Assembly: GCF_029537235.1 (NCBI RefSeq) | Contig: NZ_CP120638.1 | Coordinates: 3,722,501 to 3,786,500, forward strand | Length of the DNA stretch: 64,000 nt | Direction of reading: 5' to 3' | Source: Rhizobium sp. 32-5/1 | Lineage (GTDB): Bacteria; Pseudomonadota; Alphaproteobacteria; Rhizobiales; Rhizobiaceae | Shown here: piece after piece, positions 1-7,859 of the stretch | Layout of the letters: each line of letters begins with the position of its first letter | How positions within the stretch are numbered: position 1 is the stretch's first letter | Made by a program: the position numbers and the translations under genes | Notes under the pieces: model-generated | Database searches by the model: none | Seen by the model: the letters and a program-made list of their open reading frames with translations, nothing else | Told to the model about the DNA's origin: nothing

Positions 1-411
1 GTCGCCGAAATCATGCTGCGTCTGGTCGAGCGCCGCGACCGCTTACCGCCCTTTGCCACCTTCCACATGACCGGCTTCTGGGATGACGACGGCACGAAGA
101 TGGTCGCCGCCATCCGCCGCGTCACCGGTCGCCCGGACCTGCGCGTCAAATCCTTCCCCTGGTGGCTTCTGCCGCTGGCCGCGCCCTTCGTCACCTTCCT
201 GCGGGAACTGCGGGAAATGCGCTATCTCTGGAAGGAACCGCTGCGCATGCCGAATGCCCGGCTCGTCGAGACGATCGGTGCGGAGCCCTGGACACCTATC
301 GACACGGCGGTGCGCACGACCCTTGCAGCGCTTGGCTGCCTGCCTGCGGATGCCCGGATTGTGCCCGGCAAGCTGCTTGCCGGACCGGCACGGGCGGAGG
401 CGGCACGATGA
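1..411 (+). CDS. NAD(P)-dependent epimerase/dehydratase-like protein, C-terminal part (5' end outside window)
   Basis: The reading frame is open from base 1 and ends with TGA at 409-411, so only the C-terminal ~136 residues are present. The visible part (FHMTGFWDDDGTKM, then VTGRPDLRVKSFPWW and RMPNARLVETIG) resembles the C-terminal substrate-binding half of atypical short-chain dehydrogenases and nucleoside-sugar epimerase-like proteins of rhizobia. The Rossmann part is not visible, so the substrate cannot be inferred. Its stop overlaps the next start (ATGA at 408-411), suggesting translational coupling with the small membrane protein that follows. Confidence 0.6.
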   Translation, partial: VAEIMLRLVERRDRLPPFATFHMTGFWDDDGTKMVAAIRRVTGRPDLRVKSFPWWLLPLAAPFVTFLRELREMRYLWKEPLRMPNARLVETIGAEPWTPIDTAVRTTLAALGCLPADARIVPGKLLAGPARAEAAR

Positions 412-796
412 GCGGAATATCTCTCCCGTTGACCGGCCGGCCAGCCCCTCTCTATTTCAAAGGGCTCGCTCTTTCCGTGCCGTCGTTGATCACAGGCCAG
501 CTGTTTCTGGCAGGGGTTGCCATCTTCTCCGATGGCACTGCCTGGGAGTGGCACAGAACTATGGGTGGCGTCACCGGCCTGCCGATCCTGCTGCTATGCG
601 GTCTTGCCCTGTGGCAGCCGTCGCTCAGACCTTACCGCATGGCGACCGGGATCGTATTTTTGCTCTATGTCCTGCAGATTGTCTGGCTGACGGCGGGGAG
701 GCGCTTTCGAGCGGCGTGCTGCAGGCGCTGCATCCGGCCAATGCCGTGCTTCTGACGGCGGCCAGCGCGCTTCTCGCAAGGCGCACGCTACCGTGA
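408..796 (+). CDS. Small membrane protein, DUF6220-like (suspected one-base deletion)
   Basis: The start ATG overlaps the preceding stop (ATGA). The protein has about four hydrophobic segments, beginning near LSVPSLITGQLFLAGVAIF, then TGLPILLLCGLALW and MATGIVFLLYVLQIVWL. Near 695-698 (a GGGG run) the frame breaks: read on, it ends at 755 with an arginine/cysteine-rich tail, while one added G gives a hydrophobic end containing LHPANAVLLTAASALLA and a stop at 794-796. The 389-nt length (3n+2) fits one missing base. The restored protein (~129 aa) looks like DUF6220-type membrane proteins; function is unknown. Confidence 0.55.
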
Positions 797-809
797 CGCA
801 GACATGAGA

Positions 810-1325
810 CTATGGCTGGTCCGGAGCGTGATCGTTCAGGACCAGTTGCATGAAGGTGAGGTCCAGCCAGCGACCGAACTTGGTGCCGACTTCGCGCATC
901 TGACCGGTGATTTCGAAGCCGAGTTTTTCATGCAGGCGGATAGAGCCCGTATTGCCGGTCTCGATGCCGGCGACCATGACATGCTTGCCGCAGCCTTTTG
1001 CCCGCTCGATCAGCGCCAGCATCAACAGGCGGCCAATGCCGCCGCCGCGCTGGTTCTTTTCGACATAGACCGAGTGCTCCACTGTGTGCCGATAGCCGTC
1101 AAAGGCCCGCCAGTCGCCAAAGGAAGCGTAGCCGGCAACAGCGCCGTCATCCGTTACGGCGACGAGCACCGGGTAGGCCATGCGGGTGCGCTCAGTGAGC
1201 CATGCGGCACGATTTTCGACATCCACGACACGCTCGTTCCAGATCGCGGTGGTGTTGGCGACGGCGTCATTGTAAATCGCGCAGATCGCCGCCAGATCAT
1301 GTTCGCCCGCATCCCGTATCTGCAT
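810..1325 (-). CDS. GNAT N-acetyltransferase, phosphinothricin/methionine-sulfoximine acetyltransferase-like
   Basis: A 171-residue protein starting MQIRDAGEHDLAAICAIYND, a typical beginning for the Pat/Bar/MnaT branch of GNAT enzymes, which acetylate the amino group of L-methionine sulfoximine, phosphinothricin or related amino acids with acetyl-CoA. The acetyl-CoA loop QRGGGIGRLLM is present, followed by VAGIETGNTGSIRLHEKLGF, typical of this branch. The frame is open further upstream, but ATG at 1323-1325 has an AGGGGAAG ribosome site and matches family starts. It lies downstream of the alkene reductase on the same strand and is separated from it by a strong terminator, so it probably has its own transcript. 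Substrate is inferred from family only. Confidence 0.85.
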   Translation of the reverse strand: MQIRDAGEHDLAAICAIYNDAVANTTAIWNERVVDVENRAAWLTERTRMAYPVLVAVTDDGAVAGYASFGDWRAFDGYRHTVEHSVYVEKNQRGGGIGRLLMLALIERAKGCGKHVMVAGIETGNTGSIRLHEKLGFEITGQMREVGTKFGRWLDLTFMQLVLNDHAPDQP

Positions 1326-1398
1326 CGGTCTTCCCCTGTAAAATCCGTGTTTTGCGTGGTGCCACAGTCGGGCAAGGGCAACAACGGCCGACAATGAA

Positions 1399-1423
1399 AA
1401 ATCCCGCCACGAGGGCGGGATTT
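1399..1423 (-). terminator. Rho-independent terminator of the alkene reductase gene
   Basis: A perfect 10-bp stem (1399-1408 with 1414-1423) and 5-nt loop lie just past the stop of the alkene reductase; on the minus strand the stem ends in a run of five T. Confidence 0.85.
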
Positions 1424-1448
1424 CCAAAATCACATGCTGTCAGATGGC

Positions 1449-2570
1449 TTAAGCCGCCTCGTCCAGCGTCGGATAGTCGGTGTAGCCCTTGGCGCCACCA
1501 CCATAGAAGGTCTGCTGGTCCGGCGTGTTGAGCGGAGCGTTGTCCTTCAGACGCTGCACGAGGTCTGGATTGGCGATGAACGGCTTGCCGAAGGCGACGA
1601 GATCGGCGCGGCCCTGCTCGACAGCTTCGATGGCAAGGTCGCGGTCATAGCCGTTGTTGACCATCCAGGCCGCTTCGCCGCCAGCCTTTTCATAGGCCAC
1701 GCAGAGCGCCTTGTAGTCGAACGGCTTGTCGCCCTGCTGGAAGTCGCGCGGGCCACCAGTGGCGCCTTCGATGATGTGGATATAGGCGAGCTTGTATTTC
1801 GCCAGGCGTTCCACGACATGGGTAAACAGCGGCTGCACATCCGGATCGGAGGCGTCGTTGGCGGGCGTCACCGGCGAGATGCGGATGCCGGTTTTGCCTT
1901 CGCCGATTTCGCGGGTAATCGCATCCATCACCTCGAACAGGAAGCGCGCGCGGTTCTCGATCGAGCCGCCATAGGCGTCGGTGCGAACGTTGGAGCCCGA
2001 GCGCAGGAACTGGTCGATCAGATAACCGTTTGCAGCATGGATCTCGACGCCGTCGAAGCCTGCTTCGATCGCGGCGCGGGCCGCTTTGCGATAGTCCTCA
2101 ACGATGCCGGGGATTTCCGAGAGTTCCAGTGCGCGCGGCTCTGACGTTTCGGCAAAGGTGCCGGTGCCGTCGTCATTGATCAGATAGGTCTTCGATTTCG
2201 CCTGGATCGCCGAGGCCGAAACCGGCTTGCCGCCATCCGGCTGCAGAGACGTGTGGGAGATGCGGCCGACATGCCACATCTGCACGACGATCTTGCCGCC
2301 AGCCTTGTGCACGCCGTCGGTGACCTTTTTCCAGCCGTCCAGCGCTTCCTGCGTGTAGAGGCCCGGAACGTCGGCATAACCCTGGCCCTGATGGCTGATC
2401 GCTGTGGCCTCGGTGATCAGGAGACCGGCCGTGGCGCGCTGTTCGTAATAGGCGGCGACCAGCGGGCCGGGCACGGCCTTGGGCGAACGGTTGCGGGTCA
2501 GCGGTGCCATGACGATGCGGTTGGCAAGTTCGATGTCGCCGATCGTGATGGGGTCAAACAGTGTAGACAT
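1449..2570 (-). CDS. Alkene reductase, Old Yellow Enzyme family (NemA-like)
   Basis: A 373-residue FMN flavoprotein of the OYE family, which reduces electrophilic double bonds such as N-ethylmaleimide, nitroesters and enones with NAD(P)H. Visible landmarks are LFDPITIGDIELANRIVMAPL at the N-terminus, the WHVGR motif, the catalytic pair in GVEIHAANGYLIDQFL (His/Asn) and the C-terminal NGGYD-like NNGYDRDLAIEAVEQG and AFGKPFIANPDLV. The start at 2570 has an AAGGAAGG ribosome site. It lies 61 bp after the ArsR-type regulator on the same strand, so the two probably form a regulator-reductase operon resembling nemR-nemA in logic. NemA/XenA/GTN-reductase assignments cannot be separated by eye. Confidence 0.92.
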   Translation of the reverse strand: MSTLFDPITIGDIELANRIVMAPLTRNRSPKAVPGPLVAAYYEQRATAGLLITEATAISHQGQGYADVPGLYTQEALDGWKKVTDGVHKAGGKIVVQMWHVGRISHTSLQPDGGKPVSASAIQAKSKTYLINDDGTGTFAETSEPRALELSEIPGIVEDYRKAARAAIEAGFDGVEIHAANGYLIDQFLRSGSNVRTDAYGGSIENRARFLFEVMDAITREIGEGKTGIRISPVTPANDASDPDVQPLFTHVVERLAKYKLAYIHIIEGATGGPRDFQQGDKPFDYKALCVAYEKAGGEAAWMVNNGYDRDLAIEAVEQGRADLVAFGKPFIANPDLVQRLKDNAPLNTPDQQTFYGGGAKGYTDYPTLDEAA

Positions 2571-2631
2571 GGGTAGTCCTTCCTTCTTTGGGTCGTCTTG
2601 GGAGAGTGGTGCTTGTGGGAGGGCGAAGAGG

Positions 2632-2924
2632 TCAGAGCGTGCTGCTGATATCCTTCAGGAACGCCTCGATCGTCTCTTCGTTGCGCCGGTAGAAAATCCA
2701 TTGGCCAACCTTGCGGGTGCTGACCAGTTCGGCGCGCTGCAATGTCGCTAAGTGCGCAGACACGGTGGATTGCGACAGGCCGCAGCGCTCGAACTGTCGG
2801 GCACAGACCCCCATGTCGAGCGGATGCTCCTGGTTCGAAAATGCGCCTCCGGCTCTTTCAGCCAGCCGAGCATCTCGACCCGTTTCGGATGGGCCAGCGC
2901 CTTGAGGATTTCGTCCTTGTCCAT
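2632..2924 (-). CDS. ArsR-family winged-helix regulator (suspected one-base deletion)
   Basis: Starts at ATG 2922-2924 (MDKDEILKALAHPKRVEML). The frame breaks at an A run at 2838-2841; one added base joins it to GVCARQFERCGLSQSTVSAH and LQRAELVSTRKVGQWIFYRR, ending at 2632, for a restored protein of 97 residues. Helix-turn-helix is around residues 49-68, and two cysteines (about residues 41 and 48) sit just ahead of the recognition helix, a place where thiol switches occur in this family. It precedes the alkene reductase on the same strand, and an array of inverted half-sites lies upstream. A redox or electrophile sensor is an inference; no metal-binding ELCVCDL-type motif is seen. Confidence 0.8.
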
Positions 2925-2947
2925 GGATCGATTGATTCCGATGTTTT

Positions 2948-2994
2948 TATCGTTAAAATGCGATATAACGATATATGGATCGTTCATTGACGAT
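2948..2994. promoter_or_regulatory. Inverted-repeat operator array upstream of the ArsR-type gene
   Basis: Four copies of an ATCGTT/AACGAT half-site occur in 47 bp: TATCGTTA at 2948-2955, its perfect inverse TAACGATA at 2966-2973, ATCGTT at 2979-2984 and ACGAT at 2990-2994. They lie 24-70 bp upstream of the regulator start in an AT-rich stretch, the usual place for an autoregulatory ArsR operator. Confidence 0.6.
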
Positions 2995-3057
2995 ATACAA
3001 GTCACAAAGCTGTGAGAAAATCATGGCGCCAGAGTGCGTGTAAAAAGCGTGCGGGCC

Positions 3058-3188
3058 AAAAAAGAGGACCACAAGAAAACCTGGGTCCTTCTAAGGTTGA
3101 AGGTTTTTGCAAACCTCCAGAGGGGAACAGCTGCTGCGGTGGACTGGGAGGAAGATGATCCACCAGACTGCATCAGCTGAGTTTAGAT
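3058..3188 (-). ncRNA. AbcR-like trans-acting sRNA, copy 1 (alpha-r15 family)
   Basis: This is one of two tandem imperfect repeats. The minus strand contains a CUCCCA hexamer (complement at 3145-3150) and a UUCCCCUC element, both complementary to ribosome-binding sites as in AbcR sRNAs, which repress ABC-transporter mRNAs. It ends in a hairpin (3064-3070 with 3084-3090) followed by six T on the minus strand, a rho-independent terminator. A 31-bp block at 3112-3142 is identical in copy 2. Position between an ArsR-type gene and lsrB matches what I recall for the rhizobial abcR1/abcR2 locus. The 5' end is approximate. Confidence 0.75.
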
Positions 3189-3263
3189 ATGGGAATGGCT
3201 TCAAAAGATTTCAATAGCCGGGTGTACAAAAATGCAACCAGCGGAAGATTTTGAAAAAAGACA

Positions 3264-3390
3264 AAAAAGAGGGCCACAAGAAAAACTTGGGCCCTTTATA
3301 GTTATGAAGGTAATTAACCTCCAGAGGGGAACAGCTGCTGCGGTGGCACTGGGAGGAAAAAGCCACCAAACTGCATCAGCTGCAGTCGGT
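3264..3390 (-). ncRNA. AbcR-like trans-acting sRNA, copy 2 (alpha-r15 family)
   Basis: This is the second tandem copy, upstream of copy 1 on the same strand. It carries the same 31-bp block (3316-3346), the CUCCCA hexamer (complement at 3350-3355), and a better terminator: a GGGCCC/AAG-type stem around 3266-3295 with a T run on the minus strand. The two copies differ mainly in the linker before the terminator and in the 5' arm. Both presumably need Hfq. The neighbouring LysR gene is an lsrB/vtlR homologue, a known activator of AbcR2 in Brucella, so control by it is plausible. The 5' end is not defined by the sequence. Confidence 0.75.
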
Positions 3391-3531
3391 ATGATGGTTT
3401 TTTGTGCGCTCCGCAATTAATTATTACGCATGTCAGCCATGTGTCAGACGCACCGCTGCGTATATTTCGGGCGATTTACCGGTCCTCTCGCCTTTCGAAA
3501 TTTGTGCGATGCAGCAAAAGTATGATAAAAC

Positions 3532-3564
3532 AAAGGCTTGCCGATGAAAATCAGGCAAGCCTTT
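3532..3564 (-). terminator. Terminator of lsrB
   Basis: A perfect 11-bp stem (3532-3542 with 3554-3564) with an 11-nt loop lies 24 bp past the lsrB stop, with T-rich flanks on both strands. Confidence 0.8.
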
Positions 3565-3587
3565 TATTTGGGCAGATTTTCAGTTCG

Positions 3588-4484
3588 TCAGAAACTCCAG
3601 TTGCGCGCCTTTGCGACGATGAAATCGCGGAAGACTTTCAACTTTGCGGCGTTCTTCATCTCGTCCGGATAGCAGAAATAGGTATCGAAGGAGGGGATGT
3701 CTGCGCCGATCGGCAGCTGAATCAGGCCCGGGTCGCGGCCGACGATATAGTCCGGCAGCATGGCGACGCCGATGCCGAGCAGGCAGGCGCGCTTGACGGA
3801 GGTCTGGCTGTTGATTTGCAGGTGCGAGACGCGCGGATTGTCGCTGTCGCGCCCGGCGATTTCCAGCCAGTTGACGTCGAGCAGGTAGTTGGGCGCCGGC
3901 TCGCCAAAGGTGATGATGCGATGGTTGTCGAGATCCTCGACGCTCTGCGGCTCGCCATATTTGTTGATATAGGAGGGCGCGGCATAGACGTGCATGTGCA
4001 CGGTAAACAGCTTGCGCTGGATGAGATCCGATTGCTGCGGCTGGCGCAGACGGATGGCGCAGTCGGCATGGCGCATGTTGACGTCCAGTTCCTCGTTGTC
4101 GAGGATCAGCTGAACCTGCATTTCCGGATAGAGCGACAGGAATTCCTGCACCTTGTCGGTCAGCCAGCCCTGGCCGAGGCCGACCGTGGTGGTGATGCGC
4201 AGCTTGCCGGAGGGCTTGTCAGTGGTCTCGGTGAGCTGGACCTTGACGCTTTCCAGCTTCATCAGCACTTCATGGGCCGTGCGATAGAGGATTTCGCCCT
4301 GCTCGGTGAGGATCAGGCCGCGCGCATGTCTGTGGAACAGCTTGATGCCGACGTCCTGTTCCAGCGAAGACACCTGGCGGCTGATCGCGGATTGTGACAG
4401 GTGCAGCTTATCGGCCGCATGGGTAAAGGAGCCTGCTTCCGCCGCCGCATGAAAAATGCGCAATTTGTCCCAGTCTAGCGGCAT
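3588..4484 (-). CDS. lsrB: LysR-type regulator LsrB/VtlR
   Basis: A 298-residue LysR regulator starting MPLDWDKLRIFHAAAEAGSF, with the helix-turn-helix at about residues 19-38 (FTHAADKLHLSQSAISRQVS) and a periplasmic-binding-like effector domain (residues ~90-298). The start at 4482-4484 has a GGGGGA ribosome site and agrees with the LsrB/VtlR N-terminus; open frame further upstream is probably not translated. In Sinorhizobium LsrB affects lipopolysaccharide and redox balance and is encoded beside trxB; in Brucella VtlR controls abcR2 and small-protein genes. The trxB neighbour and the adjacent AbcR-like sRNAs support orthology. Four cysteine positions are visible in the effector domain, compatible with redox sensing, but this is inference. 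Confidence 0.88.
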   Translation of the reverse strand: MPLDWDKLRIFHAAAEAGSFTHAADKLHLSQSAISRQVSSLEQDVGIKLFHRHARGLILTEQGEILYRTAHEVLMKLESVKVQLTETTDKPSGKLRITTTVGLGQGWLTDKVQEFLSLYPEMQVQLILDNEELDVNMRHADCAIRLRQPQQSDLIQRKLFTVHMHVYAAPSYINKYGEPQSVEDLDNHRIITFGEPAPNYLLDVNWLEIAGRDSDNPRVSHLQINSQTSVKRACLLGIGVAMLPDYIVGRDPGLIQLPIGADIPSFDTYFCYPDEMKNAAKLKVFRDFIVAKARNWSF

Positions 4485-4597
4485 GCTGTCCCCCATATGC
4501 GATCGTGACGGAAAATGCCCTCGCTTTTCCCGCCCGCCAGCCGATTGCGCTGTTCCCACTCCGGAGCGGGTCTTCCCGCTCCGATTATTCGCGGCTT

Positions 4598-5572
4598 CTA
4601 TTCGGCCGCAATTGCGACGGGCATGTGACCCGCCAGGTATTTTTCCGCTTCAAGGGCTGCCATGCAGCCCATGCCGGCTGCGGTGATGGCCTGACGATAG
4701 ATATCGTCGGTCACATCGCCAGCCGCAAAGATCCCGGCTACATCAGTGGCAGTTGAATCCGGTGCTGTCCAGAGGTAGCCGTTTGGCTTCAGCCGCAGCT
4801 TGTCCTTGAAAAGCTCGACCGCCGGCGCATGGCCAATCGCCACGAAAACGCCGTCGATCGGCATGGCGCTTTCGGCGCCGGTCTTCGTATTGCGCAGCGT
4901 CACGCCGCTGACGGAGGCCGGCATCGGCGGCTTTGCCGGCGTGCCGGTATAGGCCGTCACCTCATGATCCCAGATGATCTTGACGTTCGGCTTGGCAAAC
5001 AGCCGCTCCTGCAGGATCTTTTCGGCGCGGAAGCTGTCGCGGCGGTGAATGACGGTGACGGTCTTGGCAAGGTTCGACAGATAGAGCGCTTCCTCGACCG
5101 CCGAGTTGCCGCCGCCGACAACGATGACGTCCTTGTTGCGATAAAAGAAGCCGTCGCAGGTGGCGCAGGCCGAGACGCCGAAGCCCATGAAGGTCGGTTC
5201 GCTCTCGATGCCGAGCCACTTGGCCTTGGCACCCGTGGCGATGATCAGCACATCCGCCGTCCAGTCGGTGCCGCTGTCGGTCTTCAGCCGGAACGGCCGC
5301 ACGGTCGTATCGACTTCCGTCACCAGGTCATCGACGATCTCGGCGCCGACATGCTGCGCCTGCTTCAGCATCTGCTCCATCATCCAGGGCCCCTGGACCG
5401 GATCGGCATAACCCGGATAGTTCTCGACATCGGTGGTGATCATCAGCTGCCCGCCCTGTTCCATGCCGGCAATCAGCACTGGATTGAGCATGGCCCGCGC
5501 CGCATAGATCGCGGCCGTATAACCGGCGGGGCCGGAACCGATGATGAGAACCTTGGTGTGGCGGGTGGTCAT
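4598..5572 (-). CDS. trxB: Thioredoxin-disulfide reductase
   Basis: A 324-residue FAD/NADPH flavoprotein that reduces thioredoxin. The FAD Rossmann motif GSGPAGYTAAIYAAR is near the N-terminus, the redox-active pair is in CATCDGF (about residues 139-142), the NADPH motif is GGGNSAVEEALYL, and the C-terminal FAD motif is GIFAAGDVTDD. I chose ATG 5570-5572 (MTTRHTKVLIIGSGPAG) over the TTG 15 bp upstream because of the ATG and family N-termini. It lies upstream of lsrB on the same strand, with 113 bp between; a GGAGCGGG/CCCGCTCC hairpin at 4562-4581 sits in that gap but lacks a T run. Confidence 0.96.
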   Translation of the reverse strand: MTTRHTKVLIIGSGPAGYTAAIYAARAMLNPVLIAGMEQGGQLMITTDVENYPGYADPVQGPWMMEQMLKQAQHVGAEIVDDLVTEVDTTVRPFRLKTDSGTDWTADVLIIATGAKAKWLGIESEPTFMGFGVSACATCDGFFYRNKDVIVVGGGNSAVEEALYLSNLAKTVTVIHRRDSFRAEKILQERLFAKPNVKIIWDHEVTAYTGTPAKPPMPASVSGVTLRNTKTGAESAMPIDGVFVAIGHAPAVELFKDKLRLKPNGYLWTAPDSTATDVAGIFAAGDVTDDIYRQAITAAGMGCMAALEAEKYLAGHMPVAIAAE

Positions 5573-5714
5573 GGTGGTGATCCTCAACCCGGAAAGCGCT
5601 TTTGTAGCGACCGGGCGAATTCGAGTGTTTCTAAGCTTTGCTCTAGTTTAGGGATTCCGGGGGCTTGTTTCAAGGGCAAAGCCGGCGATACACACAAGTG
5701 GTTGCGTTCCGCGC

Positions 5715-6428
5715 TTACATTTCCGTCTTGCGAATAACAAAGATCCAGATCCGCATGCCGTTTGATTTTGTATGCGGCGGTTCAAGCACCTCGGTGACTG
5801 CATAACGCCCCTGCGACCAGCGCGCGATCAGGAATGGAAGAAGGCGCGGGTCCACACCGAACGGATCCATCTCGTTGGCGGACATTTCCGAATGGGCCAT
5901 TGTGTGTTCCAGAAAAACCGCGCCGCCACTTTTCAGTTGGTCGATCCACGCTTCGATGGCTTTCTGCGGATCATAGGCATGGTCGTGCGAGTTCGTATAG
6001 ACGAAGTCGAAAGCAGACACCCAGTCCGGATTGCGCTCGTGGAAGTCCCACTGCACGGTGTTGGGGAAGTCTTTCGCCGTCTCGGAAATATCGGTGCCGA
6101 TAACCTCAATGCCCAGACGCTCGCTGAACCACTTTTGCTCGTTGCCGCGCCGCACGCCGTGACACAGGCCGCGGGACGCGTCGGGGTTCGTCTTTTTCAC
6201 ATAGTCCGCGATAAAGTCAATTGTCTGCTGATCGGCCCAGACATTGTTGATCTTTCGCTTGTTGCCGTCCTCCTGGATTTTCCGATAACGCTCGTAATCG
6301 AATGTGCCATCGGCCGCCTTGTAGTCATAGAGGAAAAAATCTGAAATTCCGGCGCTGTTCTTATCGTGAGGAATGTAGTGCCCTCGCGCTTTCAGATATT
6401 TGAGCGCTAGTTTATCCAAAAATTTCAT
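5715..6428 (-). CDS. Class I SAM-dependent methyltransferase
   Basis: A 237-residue protein with a nucleotide-binding motif in the form LCHGVRRGNEQKWF (about residues 87-100), followed by EVIGTDISETA (acidic residue at the end of beta 2) and FDFVYTNSHDH, a layout seen in small methyltransferases associated with surface-polysaccharide genes. There is no signal peptide. The start at 6428 has a GGGGAAG ribosome site. It and the next, divergent methyltransferase stand between trxB and lrp, which I remember as near neighbours in Sinorhizobium, so they look like accessory additions at the edge of an LPS cluster. The substrate is unknown. Confidence 0.75.
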   Translation of the reverse strand: MKFLDKLALKYLKARGHYIPHDKNSAGISDFFLYDYKAADGTFDYERYRKIQEDGNKRKINNVWADQQTIDFIADYVKKTNPDASRGLCHGVRRGNEQKWFSERLGIEVIGTDISETAKDFPNTVQWDFHERNPDWVSAFDFVYTNSHDHAYDPQKAIEAWIDQLKSGGAVFLEHTMAHSEMSANEMDPFGVDPRLLPFLIARWSQGRYAVTEVLEPPHTKSNGMRIWIFVIRKTEM

Positions 6429-6539
6429 TTTGTTTCTTCCCCGTTCCGCAATGTTGAAAACCAGCTAGCATTCCATGGAAAATGCGGCAATACAGTCCTT
6501 ACTTTAATACGAGATGGTCAAGGTCTGGGGGACAACGAT

Positions 6540-7226
6540 ATGGGATTGAATGCGAGCCGGGTCTGGCTTGATCGTGAACTGGAGGCTTTCGGAAAGTCGC
6601 TCCCGCAGGACTGTCTCGTATTGGATGCCGGTGCCGGGTCGCAGAAATACGCCTCGAAATTTTCGCAGCAGCGTTATGAAACAGCCGATTTCGAGCAGGT
6701 CGATAAGGCGTATCAGCCGAGTACCTATGTCTGTGATCTGCGGTCGATACCCGTCGAGGACAATCGTTTCGACGCCGTCGTTTTTACGCAGGTGATGGAA
6801 CATCTTCCGGAGCCGAAGCTGGTGCTGAAGGAACTCAATCGCGTCCTTAAGCCCGGCGGCGTCATGTTTTTCTCGGCGCCGCTCTATTATCAGGAGCATG
6901 AGCAGCCTTATGACTTCTATCGCTACACGCAGTTCGGTTTGAAATATCTTTTCGAACAGTCCGGCTTTCAGGCGGGTGAAATTCGCTGGCTTGAAGGGTT
7001 CATGGGCACCGTAGCCCATCAATTGCGCTACATGCGCAGCAACTTCCCGCGTTCGCCCGCCGGATTCGGCGGCGGCGTTGGCGGACTTCTTCTCCTGGTT
7101 TTATTTCAGCTGTTCGGTGTCACTGCGCGGCTGATGTCTCCTTTGGCGCGTCTCGCCGATATCCGGCATCGCTATACGCAGCGCGGCATGCCGATCAATT
7201 ATATGGCCATTTTGAAGAAGGTTTAA
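6540..7226 (+). CDS. SAM-dependent methyltransferase (Methyltransf_11 type)
   Basis: A 228-residue protein with motif I VLDAGAGSQKYASKF, motif II-like YVCDLRSIPVEDNRFD and the post-I signature VFTQVMEHLPEPKLVL followed by LNRVLKPGGVMFFSAP. This is the Methyltransf_11 / UbiE-like fold. A hydrophobic stretch (GVGGLLLLVLFQLFGV, ~residues 180-195) near the C-terminus could associate with the membrane. The start has a GGGGGAC ribosome site. It is divergent from the other methyltransferase across a 111-bp AT-rich gap. A role in modifying LPS or another glycolipid is inferred only from the neighbourhood. Confidence 0.8.
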   Translation: MGLNASRVWLDRELEAFGKSLPQDCLVLDAGAGSQKYASKFSQQRYETADFEQVDKAYQPSTYVCDLRSIPVEDNRFDAVVFTQVMEHLPEPKLVLKELNRVLKPGGVMFFSAPLYYQEHEQPYDFYRYTQFGLKYLFEQSGFQAGEIRWLEGFMGTVAHQLRYMRSNFPRSPAGFGGGVGGLLLLVLFQLFGVTARLMSPLARLADIRHRYTQRGMPINYMAILKKV

Positions 7227-7344
7227 ATCAAGGCAGTGGATTGCCACGAACGAGCTGCTTTTGCCGACGCTACAAATCCGCTAACCAAGACAGACGGCGG
7301 ACGGATGTTTGGGGCTGGATTCAGTCCGGCAAAGGAAATCGGCG

Positions 7345-7815
7345 ATGGCCATGCGCGTTGAGCTCGATGCGATCGACCTGAAAATTCTGCGCGAATTGCA
7401 GGCGGATGGGCGCATGACGAATGTCGAGCTCGCGCAACGGGTCGGCATCTCGGCGCCACCCTGCCTGCGGCGGGTGCGCAAACTGGACGAAGCCGGCGTG
7501 ATCAAGGGCTATCATGCGCTGCTCAATGCGCCGGCGCTCGGCTTTGATCTCGTCGCGTTCTGCATGGTGGGCCTGAAACACCAGTCCGAAGCCGACCTGA
7601 AAGCCTTTGCCGCGGCGACGACCGCCTGGCCCCTGGTGCGGCAGGCCTGGATGGTTTCCGGCGAGAGCGATTTCCTTCTGCATTGCGTTTCGGAAAATCT
7701 CACGGTCTTCCAGGATTTCGTCATTGAGGTTCTGACCGCCAACCAGCGGGTCGATACGGTGCGCACCATGTTGACCATCCGGCAGGTGAAAGATATTGGA
7801 CTGGTCCAAATATAA
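7345..7815 (+). CDS. lrp: Lrp/AsnC-family transcriptional regulator
   Basis: A 156-residue regulator with an N-terminal helix-turn-helix (MTNVELAQRVGISAPPCLRR, ~residues 24-43) and a C-terminal RAM domain (ligand-binding beta-alpha-beta fold, about residues 70-150). The start at 7345 (MAMRVELDAIDLKILRELQ) has AAAGGA eight bases upstream. In Sinorhizobium meliloti an lrp gene sits between the lps core genes and trxB, the same place as here. The name lrp is positional; the amino acid it senses cannot be read from the sequence. Confidence 0.87.
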   Translation: MAMRVELDAIDLKILRELQADGRMTNVELAQRVGISAPPCLRRVRKLDEAGVIKGYHALLNAPALGFDLVAFCMVGLKHQSEADLKAFAAATTAWPLVRQAWMVSGESDFLLHCVSENLTVFQDFVIEVLTANQRVDTVRTMLTIRQVKDIGLVQI

Positions 7816-7859
7816 CGGCCGCACGTCTCTGTTCGTCGGCAGTATGCACGGGTGATGTC

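Noticed and set aside
4562..4581. Perfect 8-bp hairpin GGAGCGGG/CCCGCTCC between trxB and lsrB
   Set aside because: No T run on either strand, so it is not called a terminator; may be a chance GC palindrome.
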